From Perognathus longimembris pacificus (lineage: Eukaryota; Chordata; Mammalia; Rodentia; Heteromyidae), in the NCBI RefSeq assembly GCF_023159225.1, contig NC_063181.1:20486073-20550072 (forward strand): DNA of 64,000 bases, written 5' to 3'. The notes under the pieces are model-generated. The model searched no databases and was not told the DNA's origin. It saw only the letters and a program-made list of their open reading frames with translations. The position numbers were made by a program, and so were the translations under genes. Positions 35,328 to 46,015 of the stretch are shown here, in pieces; positions within the stretch are counted from its first letter, which is position 1, and the number at the start of each line of letters is the position of its first letter.

Positions 35328-36179
35328 TATGTTTAGTTTCTTGAGCGTGATTGTCCAGAGTGGTTGTACTAGTTTACATTTCCATTAACAATACAGTAAG
35401 GTTCCTTATCCTCACATACCCACCAACAATTGTTGTTGAAATTCATAATGTTGGCCAATCTAACTGGGGTGAGATGGAATCTCACAGTGGTTTTACATTG
35501 CATTTGCTTTATGGCCAGGGATAATGAGCATTTCCTCGTATGTTTCTTTGTTATTCTTCCGAACTCTTCTTCCCAGAAGTCTCTCCTTAGTTCCCTTGCC
35601 CATTTGGTAATTGGTGAATTAAGTTTGGGAGGGGTTAGTTTCTTGAGCTCCTGGTATATATTGGATATAAGGCTTTTGTCTGATATATTGCTGGTAAAGA
35701 TCTTTCCCCAGTTGGTTGGCTGTCTTTCTAGTGTAGTAACTATGTCCTTAGCTGTGCAGAAACCTTTGGGGTTTTTTTTGTCCCACTTGTGATGTCTCTT
35801 CCCTATCTGTTGTGCCCCTGGGGACTCTATTCAAGAACTTTCTGCTTATAAATTCTAATGTTTCTCCTACTCTCTCTTGTAGTAGTTTCAAAGTTTCAGG
35901 TCCGATATCGAGGTCTTTGATCCACTTTGAATTGATATAAGTACATGGTGACAAAGATGCACATGGCTACCCAGATTTCTCAACACCAACTGTTGAAGAG
36001 GCTTTTTTTCCACTGTCTTTGGCTCCCTTGACAAATATCAGGTAACTGATGTGCAGGGTTTTATTTCTGAAGCCTCTAATCTATTCCACTGATCTTCAGG
36101 TCTATTTCTGTGCCAATACCAAGTTGTTCTGAGTGTTTTTTTCCATACCTTTGATTTTTCTTTTTTTTTTTTTTTTGTT

Positions 36180-37300
36180 CTAGTTAGCCTGTTTTGTCTT
36201 CAACTCCTGACACCCTGTTTTCTATGTCACTTATTCTTTTGCCTAGGCATTCAAATGTATTCTGCAATAGGAAAAAAAATCAAAGCTTTCATGCTTCTAA
36301 GCTTCTTGTTGAGGTCAGTTCTCATGGTGTTAATATCATCTTTTAATGAGGTTTGTAGTGTTTCTATCTTTCCCTCCATATCTTTTTGGGTGACCTGAAT
36401 GTTCTTTGTCATTTCTTCCTTGCAATCTTCTATTTGGTTTGGGACCACTCCTTTTATTGCATTGGCCAATTCTCTCATCATTTCTTTTTTTTTTTTTTTC
36501 TCAAATTTTTATTATCAAACTGACGTACAGAGAGGTTACAGTATCATACGTTGGGCATTGGATACATTTCTTGTACTGTTTGTTGCCTTGTCCCTCATGC
36601 CCCCCTCCCTCCCCCCTTTTCCCTCCTCCCCCCTGGTGTTCAGTTCACTTACACCAAACAGTTTTGCAAGTATTGCTTTCATAGCGAGAAGCTGGAACCA
36701 ACCCAGATGCCCCTCCATAGATGAATGGATCAGGAAAATGTGGTACATTTACACAATGGAATTTTATGCCTCTATCAGAAAGAATGACATTGTTCCATTT
36801 GTAAGGAAATGGAAGGACTTGGAAAAAGTTATACTAAGTGAAGTGAGCCAGACCCAAAGAAACATGGACTCTATGGCCTCCCTTATTGGGAATAATTAGT
36901 ACAGGTTTAGGCAAGCCATAGCAGAGCATCACAAGGCCCAATAGCTATACCCTTAGAAACACATAAGATGATGCTAATTGAAATGAACTCCATGTTATGG
37001 AAACAAGTGATATATCACAGTTGTAACCACTTTCAACATCCTATGTGTATGTGTAGTTTCTATTATAGATAATGTTTTGTATCACCTTCCTATGTTTGTA
37101 CCTACACTATCTCTGTAATCTTATCTGAGTATATTGGAAACCGTGTTTACTGGTATTGGAAGTAGGAAATTCAAAGAGAATACCAAATTCGAGAGACACA
37201 GGGTAAAAAAAGAGAAATAACTACATCTCTCATCATTTCTTTGGTGGTTCTTTTGTCTTCCATCTCTTCTTCACACTCTGTAGAGTCCGTCCCTGGATTG
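36180..37300 (-). pseudogene. LINE-1 ORF1 N-terminal remnant
   Basis: Minus-strand frame 36,251-36,481 reads MMRELANAIKGVVPNQIEDC and continues with a heptad-rich stretch (DMEGKIETLQTSLKDDINTM), typical of the ORF1p coiled coil. It is interrupted on the right by the insertion at 36,487-37,225 and resumes upstream at 37,242 (EMEDKRTTKE-like). Downstream, after a T/C-rich patch ending in TTGCAG, coiled-coil-like sequence continues to about 36,180 in another frame. It then breaks off at an A-run. Non-functional. Confidence 0.7.
36487..37225 (-). mobile_element. Twin-primed LINE-1 insertion
   Basis: Flanked by the exact 16-bp repeat TCTCTCATCATTTCTT at 36,471-36,486 and 37,226-37,241. The left part (36,487 to about 36,681) is the last ~195 bp of the L1 3' UTR on the minus strand, including its inverted T-rich tail. 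The right part (about 36,682 to 37,225) is on the plus strand and covers the ORF2 C-terminus (QPRCPSIDEWIRKMWYIYTM) and the first part of the 3' UTR, ending at GAGAAATAACTACA. The two pieces are adjacent in the L1 consensus with practically no loss at the inversion point. Confidence 0.94.
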
Positions 37301-37499
37301 CTGTTGGCTTTCGTGCTCCGGTGTTCCCAGGTTTAGGCCTGGTGGTGTTTTCCCATACTGTGGCGCCCAGCAGCTCTTGCTCTGGGTCTGGGGTACTGGG
37401 TCCCCACTAGTCGTGGCGAGGGGGGCAGGGCTCCCTCCAGGAGCCTGGAGCCCTCTGGAAATAGATGTCAGTCCAGAACTTGGGCCAAGCAGTTTGTAA

Positions 37500-40246
37500 A
37501 ACACTTGAAAAAAATACATGATGAAAATATCTTAATTGCTTCAAATATTTTACTTTCAAGAGTATACTTATTTCTATGAAAAGTGTGTTATTAAATTATA
37601 ACTATCTGACTCCTGCTCAGAAGTGCTAAGGAAGCTAGTGCTATATTGAGACACACTTTATTTATTAGAAATATTTGAACTTAGCATTAAATAACTAAAT
37701 GATTTTCTAAGGAATGTTATACACATGAACATGTTATACAGATTGGATAAAAGTGAACACATATTAAACTTGAAAAGTCACATGATCATGTTTTATAATT
37801 GTATGTAAACTATTTAGTTCTAATGCTGATAGGTAGAGAGCATTATTACTTTGTAGTATGATTCCAACATAAATTTTCGAAGGCCTTAGGGCAGGGGTAA
37901 ACCTCAAGTTTAGTGAGGAAATTAAGATAAAGTTAAATGAGTGTATGAAGTATTTGACACCCCGCAAACTCCAATTTCCTGTTGAGCCTCTTCAGATATA
38001 GTGATTTCGAAGTACATTGTTCTACCTGAATCAGAAAAAAAAATAAGTGTGGTGGAATGTAAATAATGTATACTGTATTTAGAAAAACAACGTAAATACT
38101 TTATAGACTGTTCAGTAAATAATGTATATACATAGAAAAACAGTATCAATATTTCATGGACTTCTGGGCCACTGTTAAGGTTCAGATTAAACCTCTGGGT
38201 TTAGAGACACTATGTTTATCAAAACTCAATTTCTTCTACCCAATAGAATTCTGCAAGATTCTGGATAAGTTTTCATATATAAACTATGTGTCCATGACAT
38301 GATTCTACTACATTCATTGTATTAACTATACATTACCTTTTCTAGCTACTGCACACTATAATCCTATAAACTTTAAAAATTGAGCAATATTTAATTGTTA
38401 TGATATATACTGAAAGTAATTCTCATCAAATACTTGCCATCTTTGTCAATCACCTCATTAATATATATTATACTCTTGACCTGCTAGGATTATCGATTGA
38501 GTCACCTATTTCTAGTAACAATGTTGACTAATCTCAATCTTTGATTCCATTATAGAAATTAATTTTATTCCTTTCTCCTCTCAGAATTGCACCAGCCTGT
38601 ATTTATGTAGGTTGCCTCCTAAAGGCAACACAAATCCTTTCTTTTTCCCTTTTTGGAGTTTCTTTTCATTCACAGCTGAAAATGTGCTTTGTATATCTGT
38701 TCTTTTAGTTCTTCAGCATTATGGCATATCATTGCAGTACCCCATTTAATATTCAATATCTATTGTTAAATCCCCATAAAGTGCCAGTAAGTGCTCATAT
38801 GTTCTAATTAATAGGCATAGTGCGAAGGCCATAACCAGCTTCATAGAGACAACAATGAGCTCGCAGATCACAGCTGCAATCCACCAGAGGTTGCATATGA
38901 ACGCGGCCTCCTCTGCTACTGAGTATTTGAAGCAGGAGGAGCAGCTGGCGATCGAACAGAGCCCGTGATGCAGGAATAATCTGCAGAAGCCGCGAAACCC
39001 TGTAGATGTCAAATACATATCAATGATATTCTATATCCACTGTTTAACATTGTCAGTGTTAAAAGCTACAGAACACAAAAATGAAGAGTTCAGCCTAAGC
39101 TTGTGTTTGAGATAGATAAAAAAAAAATGTTTATCAGAATGCTGCAGACATAAAAAGTAGCCTTAAGGTATTTGGGGTGAGGGCGCAGAGAAGATAAAGA
39201 AGGTAATATATGGTTTATTCTATTTGACTTTGTTTTAAATCAAGAAGATACAGTTTTATCACCTTATGATCCTGTTATTTAGGATATGTAGGTGTTATAT
39301 TGCACAATTATAGATGGTTATATCCTGAAGCTAAATAGAAATTATTTTCTTTTAAAGCTGTTGGGTTTCCACAAAGACACCCCCCTCCCAGTTCTGTCAC
39401 CAAATCTATCGCCTCCTAATCTTTCCATGTGACATGGAAAGCCACTCAAAATATACACTCCTCTTGGGATTGTCTCTGCACCCATTAAATTAGCACCATT
39501 GCAGTTCATTTCCTGACAAGTAAAGCTTTTTAAATTGTACTAGCGAATGTTGATTTGGAATCATGTAGAAACATCATAAGGGATTAAGGGCTATGTTACA
39601 AAAAGTTAAGGAAATAAAATTACAAAGAATTACAGTAGACAAAATGTACAAATTATAAAAGGCTCAATCTCCAAGATGAACTTTCATTTTAATACATCTC
39701 CTGTTCACTCAATAGGTATTCAGTGCTTTAACATTTCTGTTTTTTTGAGAAACTGTCATTCCTTCATTTTGAAACACACTGTAAATGTTAGGATCCAACC
39801 CATGCTTTTATACCTCCACAGTTCAAATCTCTAACTCACGATAATCAAGGATTAATCAGAGGCAGAGACTAGAATTACTGAAAGGTCTTTTTGATGATGT
39901 TTTATGCATTTAATTGGTTCAATAATATCATACCACAGAGTACTTAGTCCATTTATCCAAAGTAAGATACTAGGTTCTAATATGATCCAAAAGTCAAAAA
40001 TAGCTTTGGAAATTGTAGAATATTTATACATTTATTCATCCCTTAAAAGAAGTAATTTTGGCTCTGTGTATTAATTGAGGAAATTGAGACCCGGATATCT
40101 TAAATAACCTGCTTCAAGTCCATATTTAAGAAAGATCATGGGGATATTCAAACTTGATCTGAAGAATCTCCAATTTCAAGCTGAAAAATCTCTATAATAC
40201 ATTTATACTTAACATTTAGTAATTTGTTTCCAAAACACCTACAACT
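37500..40246. other. Unique sequence with one small GC island
   Basis: About 2.7 kb without recognisable transposons. AT-rich except for the island at 38,780-39,005 listed separately. No gene structure established. Confidence 0.5.
38780..39005. other. CpG-containing GC island with overlapping open frames
   Basis: About 220 bp of clearly higher GC and CpG content than the surrounding sequence. A 90-codon minus-strand frame (39,018-38,746) contains GFRGFCRLFLHHGLCSIASC and a hydrophobic stretch FICNLWWIAAVICELIVVSM. The plus strand is also open for about 60 codons up to TGA at 38,966, including TTMSSQITAAIHQRLHMNAA. I recognise neither protein. It could be a coding exon, a retrocopy fragment or a conserved regulatory element. 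Which strand matters is unknown, so I do not call a CDS. Confidence 0.4.
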
Positions 40247-40260
40247 AATATTGAAATATT

Positions 40261-40470
40261 GGACTGGGAATATGGCCTAGGGGTACAGTGCCTGCCTTGT
40301 ATACATGAAGCCCTGAGTTCGATTCATCAGTACCACATATACAGAAAAAGACGGAAGTGGTACTGTGACTCAAGTGATAGAGTGCTAGCTTTGAGCAAAA
40401 AGAAGCCAGGTACAGTGCTCAGGCCCTGAGTTTAGTCCCCAGGACTGGCAAAAAACAAAACAAACAAACA
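40261..40470 (+). mobile_element. IDL-Geo-like dimeric SINE
   Basis: Plus-strand copy with near-matching direct repeats AATATTGAAATATT (40,247-40,260) and AATATTGACATATT (40,471-40,484). It lacks the first few G of the usual start and has several private substitutions. Tail of AAAAC/AAAC units. Confidence 0.9.
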
Positions 40471-40485
40471 AATATTGACATATTG

Positions 40486-40605
40486 AGAGAGAGAGAGAGA
40501 CAGAGAGACAGAGAGAGACAGAGAGAGACAAACAGGCAGGCAGACAGACAGAGACAGACAGAGAGAGACAAAGAGACAGACAAAGAGACAGAAAGACAGT
40601 GATAT
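40486..40605 (+). repeat. (GA)n / (GACA)n purine-rich repeat
   Basis: GA units pass into GAGACA, CAGGCAGG and GACAGACA units over about 120 bases, immediately after the SINE target duplication. Confidence 0.92.
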
Positions 40606-41376
40606 CTCCTGGAAGTTACATAAAGTTAGTTAGGAATGAACTAAAGAGTTTCTAAACTCAAAACAATCCCACATATTTAAGTAGCACTCATTTGTAACCT
40701 AGCACACAAATACTTATTTTTGTTTTATTGTTTCCATAATACCCACTTTTTGTTTCTCTTCTCAATGCAAGTCAGGCAAGAAATAAACAGAATTTATCTT
40801 AGTGAAGCGATTTCTGTTTATCATGTAATCAGTCTTATTTCTAAAGTAAATTGCCTTTAATCTCTGATTGTGGGCATAGATAGAAATGTTTTCCCTATGA
40901 TTTCTGCACTCAGTAGCAATGGAGCTGACAATGAACAAAAAGCTCAGCATCCTGTTGACCCAGAAATGTATCCACCAGCATTCAGTGGCACATTTCAGTG
41001 CTTGCTCTATTTGGCACACTGCTGAGGTTAAGTATATTTGAACCAAATACATTGATTGCAACCCTGAAAAACATGCATGTATATGAAGATTCAGTGTATT
41101 CAGGTGTATTACAGCATTATTTAGATTTCAATAGCATAGATTATGAGCTGCAACTAGCTTAATTATTAGAATTGGTTAATTATTGTAACTCAATACATTG
41201 TGAAAGCTTCTAGAATTTTATATAAATATTCTTAGTGAAAGTTTCTCTCTAAGGAATATTTTATTGAAATCTGACAACATTTAATTGCAAGTATTTCTTA
41301 TGTTAAAATTTTCTCATTTACTTTCTTTGTTTTAAAATTCTGGCTAATCATTTGGGATGTTTTGTCATTAACTGAG
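40606..41376. other. Unique sequence, one 99-codon minus-strand open frame
   Basis: The minus-strand frame 41,061-40,762 contains YLTSAVCQIEQALKCATECW and WIHFWVNRMLSFLFIVSSIA. No family recognised; no splice or start context supports a gene. Otherwise nothing seen. Confidence 0.35.
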
Positions 41377-41389
41377 AAATAGGTTCAAA

Positions 41390-41625
41390 GGCGGGATGCC
41401 AGTAGCTCATGCCTCTAATCCTACCTACTCAGGAGACTGACATCTGAGGTCTGAGGATCAGAGTTCAAAGCTACCCCAGGCAGAAAAGTCCGTAAGATAC
41501 TTAACTCCCATCAAAAAGTCTAAAACTGGAAGTGGAGCTGTGGGACAAAATGATAGATTTCTAGCCTTGAGCACAAGAGTTCAGGGACAGTGACCAGGCT
41601 CTGAGTTCAAGTCCCATAACTGAAA
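41390..41625 (+). mobile_element. Composite SINE: B1-like left, IDL-Geo-type right monomer
   Basis: Exact direct repeats AAATAGGTTCAAA at 41,377-41,389 and 41,626-41,638. The left half is 7SL/B1-like (CCAGTAGCTCATGCCTCTAA, then CCTACCTACTCAGGAGACTG). The right half is the Geo-type monomer (GGAAGTGGAGCTGTGGGAC, later AGCCTTGAGCACAAG, CAGGGACAGTGACCAGGC, GAGTTCAAGTCCC). The clearest copy of this composite family in the window, with the B box of the right monomer intact. Confidence 0.88.
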
Positions 41626-41639
41626 AAATAGGTTCAAAC

Positions 41640-43080
41640 AACAATATCTATGAAAATCTTGGATTAATAGTAGAAAGCTGTGCATAAATAAGTTATTGTT
41701 AATGTCTATCTGAGTGTGCTTTTCTTCAAGATTTCTCACCTCTGCGTGCTTTTTTTTTTTTTTTTTTTTTTACCAATGAACCCTTACTTGTAAGAGCTCT
41801 GCTTTATTTCTGAGAAAGGGTGAAGGCTTGGTGAGGACGGATTCTTCAATGATGACAATGTGTGTTGTTATGAAGCTATGTTTATGAGTTTAACAAGAAG
41901 GCAAATATACACATGAACATATGTAGAAATATCTAAGGTCCACCAATATATGATCCTTACTATACCCAACCAAGTATTACTTTCAGTGTGAGCTTCATTA
42001 TATAGAAGATACTTTACTAGTAACATATTTGTTTAATAAAAACTACAAAAGCATTAAGTTCTTGTATCATTTGCAAAATCATTTAGTTCATCAACTAGGG
42101 ACATCTCTAAATGAGACATTTAGTTATTAAAAGTAAACTCTGCTAAAGTTCTACTTTGAAAATCAATGCTCAATTTAAAAAAACTTGGTGACTGTATGTG
42201 ATTATGTGATGACCACATAACAATTCATTAGGGCAATTTTTATAGAACAGATAGAAAATTAAGTAATCTATCTAAAGATTTATAGCAACACATGATGGAT
42301 TTAAGAACCGGTCCTTCAGTGTTGCATTTCTTTGCATTCTTACTTCACTTTGGTTTAAACAGACCAGACTGATCAAGTATTCTACCACAAGACTAGTAAA
42401 GAAAGAAAGAGGAAAGACAAATGAGTGAACAAGAAAGTATAAATGATGCACTGTAATTGTAATAATTATGGAGAATGCTGGGTAGGATTCAGGGGAGATA
42501 TCAAGTCATATGCTGGAGAATTCTTGAAAGCATTTGCAGAATGAATGTTATTTTCATTTAAAGTCATTAAGTATTTTCCAGGCTACAAAGAGAAAGGGAA
42601 AAGGAATTCCATAAGAAAGGGAAATAAAGCTCAAGTACTGACATGAAAAAGTTTCAAATCACATTCTTTGGATTGCATTGTCAAATGTAACTTCCTCTCA
42701 GTTATAAAACTGTCATTGTTACCATTGTCTAATTAATATTTCTTGAGGACTAACAGCCTGTTTCACATTTTATGTGACATGTTCTAAAGCTAACACACTA
42801 ATACAGACTGAACTCATTTGTTAATCCCATTTACTTGAGAAGTATAGTGAAATTAAATAGTATGCCTTGGATTAAACACATGAATTGCTAAGCAAAGACT
42901 TAACACCAAATTGACTGAATCAGGAGCTCAGTATTCTTAGAACTTCTGCTAATTCAGTGAATAATTTCAAGTTTTAATATTACTAATATTATAAAACCCC
43001 ATTAGTTTTTTTTTCAAAAATACAGCATAGATAATAAACCATCTGTATTCCTAACAATGAACAGTTAAAATATGTAGCAA
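41640..43080. other. Unique AT-rich sequence, T22-type run
   Basis: No gene recognised. A pure T run at about 41,751-41,772 is the only notable element; no SINE is attached to it. Confidence 0.5.
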
Positions 43081-43089
43081 TAATAAATC

Positions 43090-43280
43090 CTTTTTAATAT
43101 AAATTTTATTGTAAAGGTGATTTACAGAGGAGTTATTCCTTCATCCTCAAAATTGTAAAGTTCATTTCCAATATAGTGTCTCCTGAGTATCACTGTAGAA
43201 TTGGTTCAACCTTTGTTCCACCATTTCTGTGATTCCCTTCCCATTCCCCAAATCAGAGTGTCACTGTTTTGGATTTCTGT
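43090..43280 (-). mobile_element. Old LINE-1 3' UTR fragment
   Basis: TAAATTTTATTGTAAAGGTG, GATTTACAGAGGAGTTATTC, TTCATTTCCAATATAGTGTC and TCCTGAGTATCACTG give the inverted terminal order also seen at 47,895 and 33,560. Short and diverged. Confidence 0.65.
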
Positions 43281-43289
43281 ATCCTTTGT

Positions 43290-44510
43290 CTTGTGAATAA
43301 ATTATTTTAATAATTGGACAGTTGTGCTGTCCTTGACTTAAAGAGGTTCTTGCCAAGCTTAATCTTATCTCCACAAATGCATGTATGTGAAATATATACC
43401 TAGGTGTCTGTTTAAGGTCTTTTGTTTTCCTGGAGAGGAAGAAGGAATTCAGTTTCAAGAAAGGGTTGCTCTGACTTAGCACACTCAGTATCATTAGGTA
43501 AATTTACAATTTTAGATATTAAATTAGACATTGCTCCAAAACAGCCAAAGCTGTTGATTTGTTATGAGCTGGAGAAGCAGTTAGGCCATCATTGAAAGTA
43601 TCACTTGGCATCCCTTTCATGTAATGAAATTTACAGTAAAAAAAAAAAAAGAAAAGTCAAGAATTTAAAGAGAAAAGCCTGGGTATTGTGGCCCAGGGGG
43701 AAAAGTCTCAGTTCAAGCTGCATGTTAATTCCTGCTGAGTGGGCTATTGAAGTGGTAATAAGGCCAAGGCATTGCCACTGGCCTTCACATTTGTAGTTCT
43801 CAGTGTAGAGTTCCCTACTCATCAAGGACATCATTTAGCAAGCCTGGATGCAGCCCCTGTGCTAGTAAGCTCATCTCTGAGCGAACTGTGACAGTTATAA
43901 GCTCTGAATACTCTCTGAGAAATGCTGAAATGTCTTTGAGTCAAACATTGCAGTATTTCCTTTTAATATTGTCTCCTTGAACATTATTTTTATACCCTTC
44001 ATATCCCAAAAGTTGTCTCAGGCTCTCAAATTATCAATTTTCCAGAAGAGAAAAAACAATTAATAACATCACCTTTTCCATAAAATCAATGTCGCATTTC
44101 CATGCTTTGAGAACAAATTGAAGAGCAAAGGAAGGTTTCCTGATCTGACTGTGTACTCTGAGAAATATGCACATACACATTCTCCTTTAAATAAAATTTT
44201 GAGGAAAGAACTTCATTGATCTTCTAGTATTTGATTCAATGAAATTCTTGGAAAGAGTTATGGAACAGACTGTAATACTCAAAACATGGTTTTACATTTT
44301 GGGCAAAATGTACCCAAAAATGCTAATGGAGCCGAGCTACAAAATAAAAATTGCTCATAAGATACTCTAAAACTGAAATTGTCCAAAATAAATTATTCAG
44401 TGAATCTGTGAAATAATTGAACTTAAAAGAGAGAGAACTACATTGGTGAGTAGTTCAAATACATTGTTCCTTTTTATCAGACAACAATTGCATAAAATAA
44501 TCTAGAGTTG
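43290..44510. other. Unique AT-rich sequence, no gene seen
   Basis: Short open frames near 43,605-43,834 on both strands carry no recognisable domain. No transposon recognised. Confidence 0.45.
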
Positions 44511-44513
44511 GAG

Positions 44514-44750
44514 TCCTCCTCCTCCTCCCCCTCCCCCTCCCTTCCCCCCTCCCCTCCCCCTCTCCCTCCCCTCCCCCTCTCCCTCCCCTCCTCCTTTCCC
44601 TCTCCTCCCCTCCCCCTCCTCCTCGTCCCCCTCTTCCCCCTCCCCCTCCTCCTCCTCCTCCCCCTCCTCCTCTTCCTCCTCCTTCCTCTTCCTCTTCCTC
44701 TCCATCTCCTTCTCCTCTCACTCCTCCTCCTTCTCTTCTCGTTCTTTCTT
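44514..44750 (+). repeat. Long (CCT/CCCCT)n pyrimidine tract
   Basis: About 235 bases of nearly pure pyrimidine on the plus strand (CTCCTCCTCCTCCCCCTCCC and variants). Interruptions are only isolated G or A, near 44,625 and 44,703. The 138-codon glycine/glutamate/arginine-rich minus-strand frame is a by-product. Confidence 0.96.
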
Positions 44751-44754
44751 TAGA

Positions 44755-46015
44755 GCAGTGTTTCATTTCTGTACATCTTTCTCCGTGAATTTTCTTTGGT
44801 GAAAATTGATCTCTGATTGTATAAAAATCCTTCCGGCATAGCAGTAAGTCCATCAATATATGAAATTTCACTTCATTTCAATGCTGCTGCTTCTTATTAA
44901 TCAAGCCTGACACATTGCTGCCCTGTAGATGATGCCTGTATTTTAGTGGTTTTCATCTACTGTTTTATTTGCGGATGTAGGAATGTGCTTTATAAACTTT
45001 GAAGTACAGTGTAGTTTTAACGAAATATAATTATCTGCCCATCCTTCTGCAACCCCAGGGTTGTGATAATGAATTTTTCCTCTAGTTGTTAACCTTTTTG
45101 CTTTAAATTACTTTATAGCCCAAAGTGGGACCAGATAAATTTATAAGTCATTACCTTCTTGGCTCAGATAAAATCTCAGCCTTTATTTTTGGCTCATTTC
45201 TTGTTTAGGACTTACTTATTGTTAAGGAATGAGCACACTATTATACCAGGGAGTGGCTGAAGAACAGTAACAAAGTCTTGAGAAATTAATAATTCTTTCA
45301 GTGTACACAATGTCATGCAAATTTCATGGCCTTATGATCCCACAACAGAATATTAGGTTTCTATTTTGTAAGAGACCAGCAAGTAATTTTGCTAAGTCTA
45401 GCACTGAGGTAGCATGGAGACTGCACTATAAAAAGTTTCACAGACTATAAAAAACTGGCAATCAGCAAGATCATGTCACAGTGGCCAAATGATGAACATG
45501 AAAATACGTGAGTTGTTTCCTCAAAGTTCTCTCTAGTGCTCTTGTCCCAAGAAATTCTTTCTTTCTATAGTCTACAAAATATGCAAAATACAGAGATCCA
45601 AGATCTTATACCCTAAGGTTATCTCAGTGTTTATAAACACAAGTCATAGTTACCAAAAGACTTTGGGGAATACATAAAATAGAGAGAGAAAAGATGAAAC
45701 AACTGATGAGAACAAAGAAGTACCAATAAAGAAAGCCATGGGAAGTTTAATCAAAAGGGGAAATGCCAAATACCTCAATGACAAAAGCGGTTACAGTCTA
45801 AAACAGAAAAGGAATACTTTAAACTCCTTTTCTCAATATCCTCAAATGATTGGTAATTGGGGGAGACAAGGTGAGTTCCTAAAAACTATCAACATCCTCC
45901 ATAACCTGGAGTAGATGCTCCATAAATGATCATTTTGGCCACGTGTAAAAAGACCAATTTCTGTTGTAATTTAAGAATAATGAAATTCACTTTTAATAAA
46001 TGCTTTTTTAAATTA
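44755..46015. other. Unique sequence, no gene seen
   Basis: No repeat identified. The stretch around 45,100-45,400 is of more even composition, but nothing diagnostic is seen. Confidence 0.45.

Larger units (their letters stand above)
33301..37490 (-). mobile_element. Old, internally deleted LINE-1 (host of three younger insertions)
   Basis: Read on the minus strand from right to left: a GC-richer 5' UTR piece (about 37,270-37,490), the start of ORF1 (37,240-36,180, minus an insertion), then directly the late ORF2 region. This comprises KTAW-type sequence near 36,110, DIGPETLKLLQERVG at 35,748-35,954, and the zinc-knuckle/MWY region near 34,170. A 3' UTR follows at 33,600-34,100 with its T-rich inverted tail near 33,301. 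About 3 kb (ORF1 end, endonuclease, RT) is absent. The outer target-site duplication was not found. Three insertions interrupt it: a SINE (33,333) and L1s at 34,366 and 36,487. Confidence 0.82.

Noticed and set aside
35430..35792. 120-codon plus-strand frame
   Set aside because: It is antisense to the late ORF2 region of the old minus-strand L1.
36399..36899. 166-codon plus-strand frame that includes an RCPSIDEWIRKMWYIYTMEF segment
   Set aside because: A chance fusion across the twin-priming junction: antisense L1 3' UTR followed by inverted ORF2 C-terminus.
44455..44871. 138-codon Gly/Glu/Arg-rich minus-strand frame
   Set aside because: It is the translation of a pyrimidine simple repeat.
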